Below the pieces are notes generated by a model. That model searched no databases. It had not been told where the DNA came from and was given only the letters and a program-made list of their open reading frames with translations. DNA of 64,000 bases from Adiantum capillus-veneris (taxonomy: Eukaryota > Streptophyta > Polypodiopsida > Polypodiales > Pteridaceae): assembly GCA_014529385.2 (NCBI GenBank), contig CM043963.1, forward strand, positions 69,770,912 to 69,834,911. The letters are read 5' to 3'. A program made the position numbers and the translations under genes. Positions 11,461 through 22,831 of this stretch are shown piece after piece. Position 1 is the stretch's first letter; every line of letters begins with the position of its first letter.

Positions 11461-12719
11461 TACTTCTCTAGCAGCACCTGCTCTTCAAACGCCGCACCTT
11501 TGGCATCACCAAAATCACCGCTTTGACTTCAAACAGGAGCATCAGTGTGCTCCTCAGTGGGGGCACCAGAAGATGGAGAGGGGGAATGGAAAACACACCC
11601 GACACACACGCAACTGCCCCTATATAGCTCAGGGTATTCACAGCACCCCTGTCCTCTCAAAAACACCTTCAAAATAGACGATTTACAATAATAGGGCCTC
11701 GCATGCACCTCGCCCAACGCAGAAACACTCTGTACAATCCTCAGACAACTACCACACCGATATTGCCTGCTTCTCGCACTTCCACAATTCAACACCTCTC
11801 TCTCTTTCTCTCTCACACACACAGGGGGCCCGGGGGGCACACACGCTCACACACACCGGCACCACACAACCTGGAGACGAGCAAAGGAGAAAGGGGGGAA
11901 GGAGGGAAAGACGACGCCAAAATCGACAATGAAAGCTTCTCCTTTAAACAGGAAACACATGTACATGATCCATGTAGCCTGCTCTTGGCTGCACCATGGC
12001 CATCACCACAAAATACATAGGGGTACACGCCTCCCTCCAAATTCGACTCTCATCGGTACCCACCTCGATGAGAAAATCTCACTCTTGCTTCGCTTCGACA
12101 ACATCATTTTCTCTTGGCAACTCTCACTGGCTTTCTTTTCTACGAAGCTCTCGCCCTTCCAAGCCTCTTCGCAGACCATGCATGCCGAGCTCGATCGCCG
12201 AACACGAGCGCTCAAGAGAACCTCCGCCCCCCTTCCTTCTTCTTGCTTCCTCTTAAGCCCCAAGAAAAAGCCAAGGAGAGCCCAAAAATCGAAACCGCTG
12301 CCCTTCCTTTTTCTTCCTCCTCTCTTTTCAAAGCCAAGAAAAAAAGTTTTTTTTTTTTTTGGGCAGTAGCGCCTGGCGCCAGTGCCCTGTAGGCTTTCTT
12401 TTGTGACTTTTTTTTCTTTTGCTTTTGAGTAAACTCCACCAAAGCTAAGAGGGCCAACCTTTACCCTTTTTGAACTTATAGCCAAGAGGGTTTTCTAGGC
12501 GTGGTTTCCCCACACCGTCGGTGCTCAAGACCACACATCCTCATCAGGTTTCCGTTCAGCCCTGCCATATCGGATTTTCTCTTGCTAAATTTATATTCCA
12601 AGAGCCTCACCACATTCCAACCATCCCACATCCTCGAACATCAAGTCGCAAAAGCACGAAAAAAAACTGATTCGCCGTCGTTCTGATTGTCCGCCAACCT
12701 AAATTGGGTGTACCATGAT
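11461..12719 (-). other. Leader region of element E
   Basis: This lies between the presumed 5' LTR copy (12,720-13,325) and the gag start. It contains a T-run near 12,345-12,360 and the GC-rich inverted motif GCGCCTGGCGCCAG beside it. On the minus strand TGGTACACCC directly follows the repeat and could be a primer site, but I cannot name the tRNA. Apparent ORFs here are low complexity and unsupported. Confidence 0.4.
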
Positions 12720-13325
12720 GCGTTCGACTTCGATCAGCGAGCCATAAATTTTGGCTGACTCCCCATGTCGCATGAAACTTTTCGGAACCTTGGAGAGCTC
12801 AAAAGTATCCTTGTCAACATACCTATCAATGCGGCCCGGTGAGCACGTATCCGACCCCCTGCAAATATTCCTTAGCCCATAACTTGCCCTTATGAACTCC
12901 AAATGGCAAACCGAAAAGACCGCCATGCTCCACAGCTTGAGCTTCACGTGCGTATCCAATGATCCCAATTTTGGCCACATGTCTGTACCTGCCGTGTCCA
13001 TCGGGACCTACGAAGCCTTCTAACTTTGGACTGGCATATCTTTCACACCGATGCCCCGTTTGACGAGCTGTCTGGACGAGCTTCTCGAGCATCTTGAACA
13101 CCACATTTTGGGTCACATTCCAGGCATCTCGAACACTTTGACCTGCAGTCCCAATCAGCCCACTTTGAAGGCCCCCTGGCCTAAAAAAACACTTTAAGCA
13201 TACACTTCCATTTCCACTCTCCTGTCCAAGGCCTTCGTACCTGCTTTAGCCCTTTGCCATGCACATGCTAGCACCCATAGCTCTGCACTGCACACTTCCT
13301 AGCATGGACCAACTTTGGTTGCACC
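12720..13325 (-). repeat. 606-bp direct repeat, copy 2 (probable 5' LTR of element E)
   Basis: Near-identical to 8,875-9,480 and in the same orientation. On the minus strand it precedes the gag at 11,460. Its outer edge at 13,325 joins directly onto the 3' end of element C's integrase frame, so E (or a larger block containing it) interrupted C there. Confidence 0.6.
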
Positions 13326-15460
13326 AGCGTGTATTTTGGCAAGCATCTCTGTGGTGAGTGGTATGTTGTATTTCTTTAGTTTGCAACCACTAATCCAGTT
13401 AGGCATTTCCTCTCCCTCTAATGTCGCAAGTTTAATGGCACCGCTAGATGATATGTCATGAATCACATTGAGGATCCATTTCCTCGCTTTTTGAGTTTTC
13501 GGGAATGTTGTTTCAGGATATACATTAAGACGTAATCCCCAGTAGCAAATTCCTTGCTGATAACATGTTGATCAAAGAATGATTTCATGTTTCGTTTTTG
13601 CGTGTAGATTGATGCAACGGCTCTCAATCTAGTTTCATCCAATTTTTCTAGGACATCTACCTGATTGGATAATTCATGGCCCGTCCATTCTAATTGTTTA
13701 GCGACTCGAAGCGTGGGGATAAGGAATTCAAGTGGCAAAATCGCTTGAATTCCATAAACCATGTTGAACGGAGACATTCCGATCATTTTTTGTAAGCTAC
13801 TCTATATGCCAATAAAGCTGAATGCAACTTTTGATCCCAGTCAGCTCTTGATTCGCCAACAATTTTGGTGAGAATTGTCACCAAAATCTTATTCGTACTT
13901 TCGGCTTGGCCGTTCTCTTGTGGGTGGTAGGGAGCGGATTTCCTGCGAATTACCATGAATTCATCCAATAGGAATTCGATCACTTCATTGATGAAGTGAG
14001 TTCCTTTATCGCTCACTAACTCAATTGGTAAACCATATCTGGTGAAAATGTTCTCATACAAAAAATGTGCTGTCGTTTTTGCATCATTTCTGGCTCGCTT
14101 TGGATTCCACCCATTTTGTTAGATAATTTGTTGCCACAATAATGTATTGAGCATGTGTTTTATATCCCGGAGGCGCTATCAGTCCTACAAAATCTATACC
14201 CCATTTCGCAAACGCTCTTGTCCCCATCATTGGCCTTAAGGGCATATCATCTCGTGCTCTAGGAGTTTTTGTTTTCTGGCAATCGTCACATCGTTTCACA
14301 AACTCTTCATCGTCCATGAATAGTGTAGGCCACCATATGCCTGCAACAATAAGAATTGCTTTGGCCGTTTTGTCAGCTGAGAAATGTCCACCATCTTGTC
14401 CACCGTGTGCTTGCTCTAATATAGGAATGTATTCTTCTTCAGTCGCGCACATTCGCAATTGATTGTCTTTTCCCCTCTTGTAAAGAGTGTCCTCAATCAG
14501 TACATAGTTTTCTGCCTCTTTCGTGATCGTTTTGATTCGTGATCTACTCATCCCTTCAGGCAATATCCTGACGGTGAGGTATTCCACAATGTAGTATTCC
14601 ACTGTCGCGTGCTCTATTGGATTTTGAAGCGTGCATTTAGCACAAGATTTGACATGCGTATGAACACTATGTCGCATTTTCGGCCAATACATACCCATTC
14701 TCATCAATCTCTGATACATATGTGCATGCCCATTGTGAATCCCCATTGTTTGTACGTGAGCTTGGTTTAGGTACAATTCCCGTTCACTAGATTCAACACA
14801 AAGCCTAAGGATTTGATCCGATCCTTGTTTGTATAGCCTGCCCGCCAACATTACCAATGATCTGGATGCTGCAATGGTAGATGGTTGTCTTGTCACATTC
14901 AATGACCCGATAGTCATCAAAGAAATTACATCCTCACTCCATCTTGGAACCATTTCTATGTTGAAAAGATATGCATCTGGCAAATCATCATCAACTCCTA
15001 CAGGGTTTTCTCCATGCATCATTCTAGATAAATGATCCGCTCTTTGGTGTGTAGTTCCTTTTTTGAATACTACCGTGAAGTCAAACTCAAGCAGTATGAT
15101 GAACCATCGAACAATTCTCCCTGTACTGCCAAGTTTGTTTACTAAGTATAGTAGTGCTTGGTGATCAACGAAGAATACAAATTTATTGGAAAGTAAGTAG
15201 TGTCCAAACTTTTTTACCACATAGACCATACCCAATCCCTCCCTCTCCATTGTCGTGTAATTCTTCTCTGCATTGTTCAGTTGTCTACTGGAGTAACTTA
15301 TTGGAAAATCATGTTGTTCTCTCCAGGTTGTACAAGTATGCATCCTATTGCATATGCTGATGCATCTACGTGGATGTGAAATATCTTCTCCCAATCCGGA
15401 GCCTTCAAAATTGGAGCGGAAATTAATCTGTGCTTCAATATTTAAAAAGATTTCTTGCAT
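13326..15460 (-). pseudogene. Element C RNase H and integrase
   Basis: Minus-strand pol C-terminus. After degraded RNase H sequence (SYSSRQLNNAEKNYTTMEREGL, FFVDHQALLYLV, RADHLSRM) come two successive H2C2-type zinc domains. The first is at about 14,625-14,780 (HNGHAHMYQRL, then CAKC) and the second at about 14,275-14,415 (HGGQDGGHFSADKT, then CDDCQKTK). The catalytic core follows: WGIDFVGL, VSDKGTHF and HPQENGQAESTNK. A frameshift and stops near 14,062-14,083 and 13,783 break it. The frame runs to 13,326, near the family's normal C-terminus, then meets element E. The other parts of pol are further upstream on the same strand. Confidence 0.88.
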
Positions 15461-16680
15461 TCATCCGTCCACTCAAATTTAGTTATCAGCGCGTAAAGTG
15501 GTTTTGCAATTATAGCGTATGAGTAGATAAATCTGTGATAATATCCACAATGGCCCAAATATGCCTGTACCTCTTTCACCTTTACTGTTTGTGGTAGATC
15601 AACAATGACGCTAATCTTCTCCATGTCTATCGAAATACCGTTTTTGGAAACTATATGTCCCAATATTTTGCCATGTCTTACCATGAAGACACATTTCTCT
15701 GGATTCAGGCAAATCCGATACAGTTTGCATTTTTTGAACACCTTGGTCAAGTGCTCTATGTGCTCCAATCTTACAAGAGAGTGAACACACAGGTCATCCA
15801 TGTAAATTTCTAAGAACTGTATTAGATATTCTTTAAAAGCATGACCCATCAGCCTTTGAAATGTGGCTGGTGCATTTGTTAAGCCAAAAGCCATTACCTG
15901 GAATGCAAAAATATCCCATTCAGTTGCGAAAGCCGTTTTGTGCTGATCCTCTGGCTTTATTGCGAGTTGGTTGTAACCTGAAATCCATCTAAGAAGCTAT
16001 AAGCCTCTTTGCCTGCCACCCTTTCTATTACATGATCAAATGGGTAGGGGATAGTTGTCCCGAATTGTAGCCGCGTTTACTTTCTTGAGATTGATGCACA
16101 CTCTTAACTTTCCGTTTTTCTTCGGGACCACCACAATCGGTGAAACCCAATCGATGTGCTCAATTTCGTAAATAAACTCTACCTCCTTAAGTTTATCTAT
16201 CTCCTCCTTGATCTTTTTCGCAAACGTTTCATTGTAAGTATAGGGACGTTGTCTGCTGGGTTTGGCGTCATTCTTAAGGGGTATTGTGCGTTGACAAATA
16301 CTTGGATCCACCCCCTTAAGATCTTTGTATGACCATGCAAACACATCTCTATGCTGTTTAAGAGTAGCTACCAAAAGCTTTTCCTCTTCTTCAGTAAGAT
16401 CCGTGGCAATATATGCAGGTTTTGGATCTTCTCTTGGCCCCGCTAGATCTATTGGTTTGGCTTTTTCAAGACCGTCATATGATGTACCTGGTTCCTTCAA
16501 TTCTCTCATTGGTTGTTGCACTATGATTTTCCTATCTTGTATGGTATATTTCTTATAATGGGACAATGCATCCATCTTGTCAGAATTCGTGTCCTTATTT
16601 GTTTCAAAGTCAATCATCCATATGTCTCTGAGGGTTCGCTTGAGCTTATTGTACTCTGTTTTCCTCTCTGTTTTGGTCAT
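15442..16680 (-). pseudogene. Element C reverse transcriptase
   Basis: Ty3 RT in two frames. The N-terminal part (16,680-16,036) has the fingers motifs YIYEIEHIDWVSPIVVVPKKNGK and LRVCINLKKVNAAT. The C-terminal part (15,894-15,442) has MAFGLTNAPATFQRLM, the catalytic IYMDDLCVHS and the connection FxGHCGYYHRF. About 140 bases between them hold the FDQVI/GYSGYNQ region in disrupted form. With LTR, PBS and domain order it fits the Athila/Tat side of plant Ty3 elements. It is non-functional because of the internal break. Confidence 0.9.
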
Positions 16681-17612
16681 TCCAGACTTTGTTTTCCCCC
16701 CTTTCTGCGACTTAGTCGTTTACTTCGCGTGTCTGTTCTTCTTGTTGTTTTTCCGCGGTTTAGTTTTGATAAACCGGCTAGTGACCTCGTCTTTGACACA
16801 ATCCTCAGCTTTGACAAGCTTTAGATATCCCATTTTGTCATTGACAAGAGGCATCGGATTATGCTTATTCGCCCTTGATTTTCTAGTTCTCTTGGATTTA
16901 TACAGCTCCTGTCGACCAGGTTTTTGGTTATGAAACTCGTAAAACCTGTCCTATCTCGACCTGTATTTCCTATTCGTCTCTGATGCGCTTGATCTTTCAT
17001 CATAAGCCTCTATCAGTTGGATTTCATCGTCCAGTGATGGAAGGTCACACATAGTGAATCCGTGAATTCCTCCTCTGTTCGATTCTTATCGTTCACTACA
17101 GATATCTCATCAATTATTCTTTTACACTCGGTCTCACGTGGAGGTTCTTCTTGTTCCTCTCTCTCCGATCCTGACTCAAGGATGACGCTAGCCATTTGCA
17201 ACGTTACTAGGTCGTATCCTTCTTCGTCACAAAATTTCGTAGGTGTACATTCATTAACACATATGTCCAAGGTTGACAATATTTGAGTCCACCCGAATGG
17301 CTCAAATAAATGTTATAGGAAAGGTTCTGGGAAATAAGCTTCGTCTTCTACGGATCTTTCCAAAACGCATTCCTCCTTGATTATCTCTCCACAATCAGAT
17401 GCTCCACAAATCCAGACATGCGCTTTCGTTTGCATCCATGCAGGTATTTCTTTTTCATTTACAATGGTTGAATTAAATTCTTGCACTGGTGTTTTTGCAA
17501 CGTCTCTATAGTTGTGATCCTTCATGTTGATCTTCGTTATTAGCTCTTCATGCCTTAGGTAGATTTGGTCGTACCCCCAATCTTGTATCATTTTGAGTTG
17601 ACGCATAAAAGG
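16681..17612 (-). pseudogene. Element C linker between protease and RT
   Basis: Successive minus-strand frames (17,606-17,313, 17,279-17,013, 17,003-16,821) follow the protease and precede RT with several stops. They contain no strong motif beyond PFMRQLKMIQDWGYDQIYLRH, which continues the end of the protease fold, and acidic spacers. I treat them as decayed polyprotein linker, not genes. Confidence 0.6.
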
Positions 17613-18275
17613 TCATCCCAAAATAATGTCGAAGTTGTTCGTTTTTCCAAAATCCACCACAGCAAAGGTGTGCTCATAGTTAGTTCCACATGAAGTTCCA
17701 ACTATTTGGTCCAGGATTCCCAATGGTCTCTCTATATACCCATCTGCCAGTTGCAGTTTCATTCTCGTTTTCCTGAGAGCTGGACGGCCCCACTTCTCCC
17801 AAATTTTCTTGGTAGCAATCGCCACTCACGCTCCACTGTCTAGGATGGCTATCGTTTTTATATCCTGATATTCAACAGGTAGGGTTATATTCTCCTTCTC
17901 ACCTTCACAATAATCTCCGACTTTGTTTATGGGCACTCGTTGGGCTTTGGGTTGACTTTCCCATTTGTTTTCTTCTCCCGTAGGGTTTTTCGGAAGAGGA
18001 ATCTTTACTTCTTTGTGCTTTAAATGTTTCCCCATGTCTTCCCATAAGTGTGGTCTGACTCTCAAGAGTTCGAACAGCGTGATTGTGCATGTTATAGGTG
18101 TCGAGAGCATCTCTTGAAGACTTTTTGAGTCAACCATATGTGGAATAGTTCTCGTCTGGGATGGAACTAATCTTATCTCTGATTGTGCCTCATGATCACC
18201 TATAAATGAAGGCAGGGTTTTCAAGGATTGGGCTATGCTTTCCACCGAAACCTCCGTTCCCACATCCCCATACAA
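17613..18275 (-). pseudogene. Element C aspartic protease
   Basis: The active site IAILDSGA is at about 17,845-17,826. It is followed by a stop and then VAIATKKIWEKWG, LADGY and the family's late motif FDIILG. The protease would cut the polyprotein in the particle. A stop replaces the residue right after DSGA (about 17,825), and another follows FDIILG, where Arg or Trp is usual. Confidence 0.82.
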
Positions 18276-19954
18276 CGATTGTATATCGGCTAGATAAAAT
18301 CCGTTATCCAGGTTAATCTCAAGAATTGAAGCAGGTTGTAATGTCGCGCTTCTGTTCTTTCTGTTTCTAATGGTTTCTCATAAGTGTTGGGGCCATTGTT
18401 CTTCAACTTCTGGAATTGGAATTATCGTCATTGACTTAGAGAGTCATCAATCATGTTTGGCACCACTCGATGATGCAGTGACAATATTGTTTCAGTCCGG
18501 GGTTCGTTTACTTGTTTTGGTTCATTGATTTTTAGTTTTTCTCGCTCTTTGTGAATCAACACTTCTTGTTCTAGGGTTCTAACCATCTTAGGTTCCATCA
18601 ACGCCTGGGCTGTTTGAATGAGGTGTTTACACATGTCCAAACGCTTCGTTTCCACTTCTGGTTGAGGATAAGTTAACCATCTTTGCTCTAAAGTTTGGTT
18701 TGTTTTTAGCCTTGCTTCGTATGCTTGTAATAGAGCATCTAACGGCTCTAGCACTTTGTCAACCAAGATTGATCCCCCTGAGGACGCTTTCCTCGGCTTG
18801 TTGTTATCATCAGCAGTTCTACTCTCTCTCTCTTGTTTGAGTTGCTCCTTCGTTTCCTGCAATTCGTTTTGCATGGCATTTTGACTATTCAATCTTCTTG
18901 TTTTCATCCTGTCTCGTTTCGCCCTCCAGAATTTTTGCTGGGTTCTCACGGATAAACTCTCGTGTTCTGTGGGTATCGACAACTCGACCTTTTCCTCCAC
19001 GGACTCGTTTTTCCTTAAGTCCTTGGCTTGGGCTCTTGTTATCGCATTGATCTGGATCATGGGATCGGTTTTCGATCCGCTGCTTGCACTTGGTATTACC
19101 CCCACAATATTCATAGTCGCTTTTTCCTTCTTGTCCGGATTTTTTGGGCAATCTGGAAATATGTGATTCACACCACATCCGTCACAAAACCCAAAAATTT
19201 TTCCTCTTTCGCCTTTGAAAGGACAATTACGCTCCCAACGATCCGTACTTCCAGAGCTATAGCACTGTCCAATTGGAGTTTGATTTTGAGGAGGTGGTCC
19301 CATAGATTGTCCTACTCTATTAGGATATCCTCTTGGTTTGTAATTCTGGCTCGCAATGAACATTAACGTTCTTTCGTCTACCAAATATTGATCTCTCGAA
19401 GGTTGTGCTACATACGTTGGTGGTGCCATACCCTCGCTATTTTCCCACGGTTGATAGGCTCCGTCTGCGTATGTTTGTGATTCGGGTTCTGTTGCGTAAG
19501 GCTCATTCGGTTCCTCATAATAAGAAACTTGAAGTGTACTATTTGTTCCTGGTGATGCTTCACAAGGTTGAGCATACCTAATCATGGCCCTATTCTCCTG
19601 TGGTAATGGAGGTTGTTGATCCAACACAGGTTGAGGTCTTTCTACTCCTGCTACCAAATTCATATTTGGTCCAACTTGATATCTTGGAGGAGGTGGTTGG
19701 GATGGTCCTGCTGGAGGCCCATACGGTCTTTCCCTCACATAGTTTTTGTTATAAAAACACTCTTCCGTGCTATGATTTGTCCATTTTTATTCTATGGCGC
19801 ACCATTTCAGTACTCGTCCATTCGCAACTGGTGCTTTAGGCTGTTGTGGGCACCATGGCGTCGAATGATCCCCCCCACATGTGTCACACTTCCTCATCTG
19901 AGACTATCTCAACACTGGATTTGATCTCATATGTTGTTGCATTCTCTTCGTTAC
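18276..19954 (-). pseudogene. Element C gag, C-terminal part
   Basis: On the minus strand the gag resumes at 19,954 after element D. The frame shows two zinc knuckles (CDTCGGDHSTPWC near 19,885-19,850 and a decayed C-x-H-x-C after it). A Pro/Gln-rich region follows in the 436-residue frame 19,738-18,428, then further Cys motifs (CYSSGSTDRWERNC, FCDGCGVNHIFPDC) and a Glu/Lys/Arg-rich coiled-coil-like stretch. Stops lie near 19,905 and 19,790. The upstream half is at 30,018-31,948. Confidence 0.78.
19950..19954. repeat. Target-site duplication GTTAC, left
   Basis: GTTAC lies immediately before the 5' LTR of element D and again at 30,013-30,017 immediately after the 3' LTR. It proves a single retroviral-type insertion into element C's gag. 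Confidence 0.95.
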
Positions 19955-21469
19955 TGATGCATGGTTTTTAGGACCCCTTCTGAAGATGCAATAAAGGCAC
20001 AGTCAGTTGTTGGGGAGATGAGGATACTCTAGTCCAAGGGATCTCGAAAGAGAAGAAAAATCTACTTCACAAGCACCAAAGAGTAAAAAGTTCCATGGAC
20101 AGAAGATACGTGGGAACGAGCTCTTATGCATGCCTACAACCTATATCTTACAAAATAGCCCATTCTAGGTGTGAATTTCTAGTGAAATTTACACGAGGAT
20201 GTTCGCGTGGACTCACAGCACAGCATACTCCGTTTTCACTTTTTTACCGACAGTAAATACATTTTACCATAGTAAATATTTTTTACCTACAGTAAATATT
20301 TTTCACCTACATGGTAAATACAAATCACTTTTTACCTACAGTAACTTTTTTTACCCATGGTAAATATTTTTTTACTCCACCATAAGTATTTGATAGGTAA
20401 CAGTTCACTGTTACTAGAAGCAGTGATTGGGCATCAACAATGCAGTTACAGGAGGAGAAAAGGGGAAAATCTTATGGTAAAGGTGAGTCAACAGGGATAA
20501 AGAATTTTGAGTTGAAAAGAGACATGCTGATTTTTTCAAAGAACACATGTCAAAAGAAGCCATGGTTGAGGATTTTTTGAGAATTTGATATTCAGGAGGA
20601 CCCAGCAGGTCCCCCCCTGACATGTGCAGAACCTCCAGTTTCAACAGCCACCTAACCTGCTCTTAAATGCTGGTCAAGGCCTTATCCACATGTGTCACAA
20701 TCAGAAAAATCAGAACTTATCCTCTCCTCTCACATCACTCTAGAGAATATCTTGATGGTGACATATCAGGTGACCTCAATCTGTTGACCACCCTAAGCAA
20801 AAAGTAACCCCAATCAGCAGATTTAAGCATGTTTATCCTAATCCTAAACCCTCTCAGAAACTTGTATAAGGAGGCCTTCTCTCACTCAAAAAAACACTTC
20901 ACCCACTTCACCAAGCAATGAAGCTATGACGACATTGCTCACAACAAGGAGCTATGGAGGGAGCTCTACTCTCTCTCTCCCTCTCGCTCTCTCCCTCTAG
21001 TATGCTACATTACTAGCCCTAAAACCTAAATAAGGAGTCTTCTCTCATGCTCCATGGCCACCATCCTCGCCATCATTCTCTAAGGTATTGATGTGTTGCT
21101 AGTAGGATCATACCTACTTGCTGGGTTGATTGTTTTTGACAAGGGATTATGCCATCCTTGGCTTGCTTCTCTATATCCTTGTTATGTATGATCAGATGCC
21201 GTTGTATTGTTAAGCTGATGTCTTGTGTATATATATGCTACATAAGGTCCCTAAGCTCCGTTTCTATGTGTTTTGCCATATGTTTTGATGCCATCATAAT
21301 GCCAGAAGTCTCACTTGTCTATATGCACTATGTGTGAGGTCCCTAAACCTCTTAATTTAGGGTGGTGCCCCCTTTGTTTTGTTCTTTGCTTGTTTGCATG
21401 AGGCGTGGTTTGTGGAGTGTGCACGAGTACAGAGGCCACCCGATCGCACTGCTCTTTTTCCCGCCATCA
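19955..21469 (+). mobile_element. 5' LTR of element D
   Basis: A 1,515-bp LTR from TGATGCATGG to CCCGCCATCA, nearly identical to 28,497-30,012 (about twenty differences counted by eye). It includes an AT-rich block of repeated TTTTTACC / GGTAAATA phrases (20,240-20,400), which form short inverted repeats, and a TATA-like GTATAAGGAGG near 20,865, a plausible promoter. Confidence 0.95.
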
Positions 21470-21472
21470 TTT

Positions 21473-21484
21473 TGGTGCCCCCAC
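21473..21484 (+). promoter_or_regulatory. Primer binding site of element D
   Basis: TGGTGCCCCCAC begins three bases after the LTR, starting with the obligatory TGG. The same string follows the LTR of the TRIM-like element at 42,058, so the two share a priming tRNA. I cannot name the tRNA from memory with confidence. Confidence 0.8.
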
Positions 21485-21541
21485 GGAGGAGGGCTACACA
21501 GACCTTCAGTCCACAAGCAATGAAGATGTGCAAACTACAAC

Positions 21542-22496
21542 ATGGACGAATGCCGTGAGGAGTTTGCAAATTGGAGAACAGAAGAGGAGGAGGCTTTAGA
21601 GGCCTTAAAAGCTTTCATCGAGGTCTTGTTACTAGGTTGCAGTGTCATTGAAATTCAAGAAGTAAGTTCTTCTACATGCCTTGTTCGTGATCGTCGCCAA
21701 CGAAGGAGAGTAAGAAGAAGAGCTTGATATACCTCTCCTCTCAACCTATGAGTGCTCCAGAAACCTCCAACGCACACGAGCTTGAAATATTCTACATCAA
21801 CATACACGAAGGTACTGTGACACACATTAAGGGAAGAGAAAGCATCACCAGACCTCTCTTTCCTGAGGAGCCGACTAAGAGGAGGAAGATCACCTCTACA
21901 CCTAAGTGGCCCAAGGCCGCAGCGTGTGCTCAAGCGTAAGGTAACATTTGGCTTAATCTCATTAATAAGGATTACATGACCACTACAGGCAAGAAAAAGG
22001 CTAGTGAGCAACCAACTTGCAACCACGACTCTCACCCGTAAATCCTCCTGAAGCAAAGAGGCGAAGGCTTGCCTACAAGATTGCCGCCCGTCTGCGAGTG
22101 CTCCCAGTGCACTTTGTGAATCCAGACACCACCAATCCCAAGCCAACCTCCTATCCGCATGAAGATCACTTTGGATATTGTCCAAAGTGCTTTGGAGACC
22201 GGGTGAAAAGCCTCCCTGCCCTACCTTTGCTGCTAATTTTCAAGAAGTTATCTCAATCTAAGGAAACTATCTTAGTTGATGATGTGCTGCACATTAATGG
22301 TGTCACTTTCATTCGTCATGCTGATTATGGTAATAGCATCCAATTGTTGCTTGCTAAAAGGCTCAGCATTGTACAAAGTGTTGCCATCACGCCTTACGTC
22401 TTCACAGATGCATCAGGAAGAGTCGAAGTGATCCGAGGTGCTGACCTTCTGTGGCTGATCAGGCTCATTGGTCCCAAGGTGGTGGAACTAAGCTAG
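21542..22496 (+). pseudogene. Extra ORF between LTR and gag of element D
   Basis: Two or three frames precede gag, the longest 22,017-22,496. It shows a basic KRRRLAYKIAARLR segment, a CPKC pair and VDDVLHINGVTFIRHAD. I do not recognise a fold. An additional ORF upstream of gag is known in some Tat-lineage (Ogre-type) elements, and the position fits. The frames before it (from 21,542, with EEALEALKAFIEV) may be the same protein after frameshifts. No function is proposed. Confidence 0.5.
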
Positions 22497-22831
22497 GCTC
22501 TTGTGTGTAAGTATGGATGCCAATAATGAGAATGATGATCCCCTCATGTTTCCTTTCCATTTTGTGCATCATATCCGTGTGAATATTTGTATTGATAGAA
22601 AAATCTTTTATTAGCAAAGAATAGCCCTGTTGTTTGGAGCCGAGAGACTTGGGGAAATTTTGCGCTCTCCTCATCCTGTCATTCTACCCTTACTAGACTA
22701 TTACCATTCCTTTGATGTGTCGATCTTCATCCTATTTTGAGCTAAGTTGTGCTAAACCTCCAAATTGTAATTACCATACTCTATTTTAAAATAAATTGGA
22801 ACTGTTTGTGTAATTGTTTACTCTCTCACTT

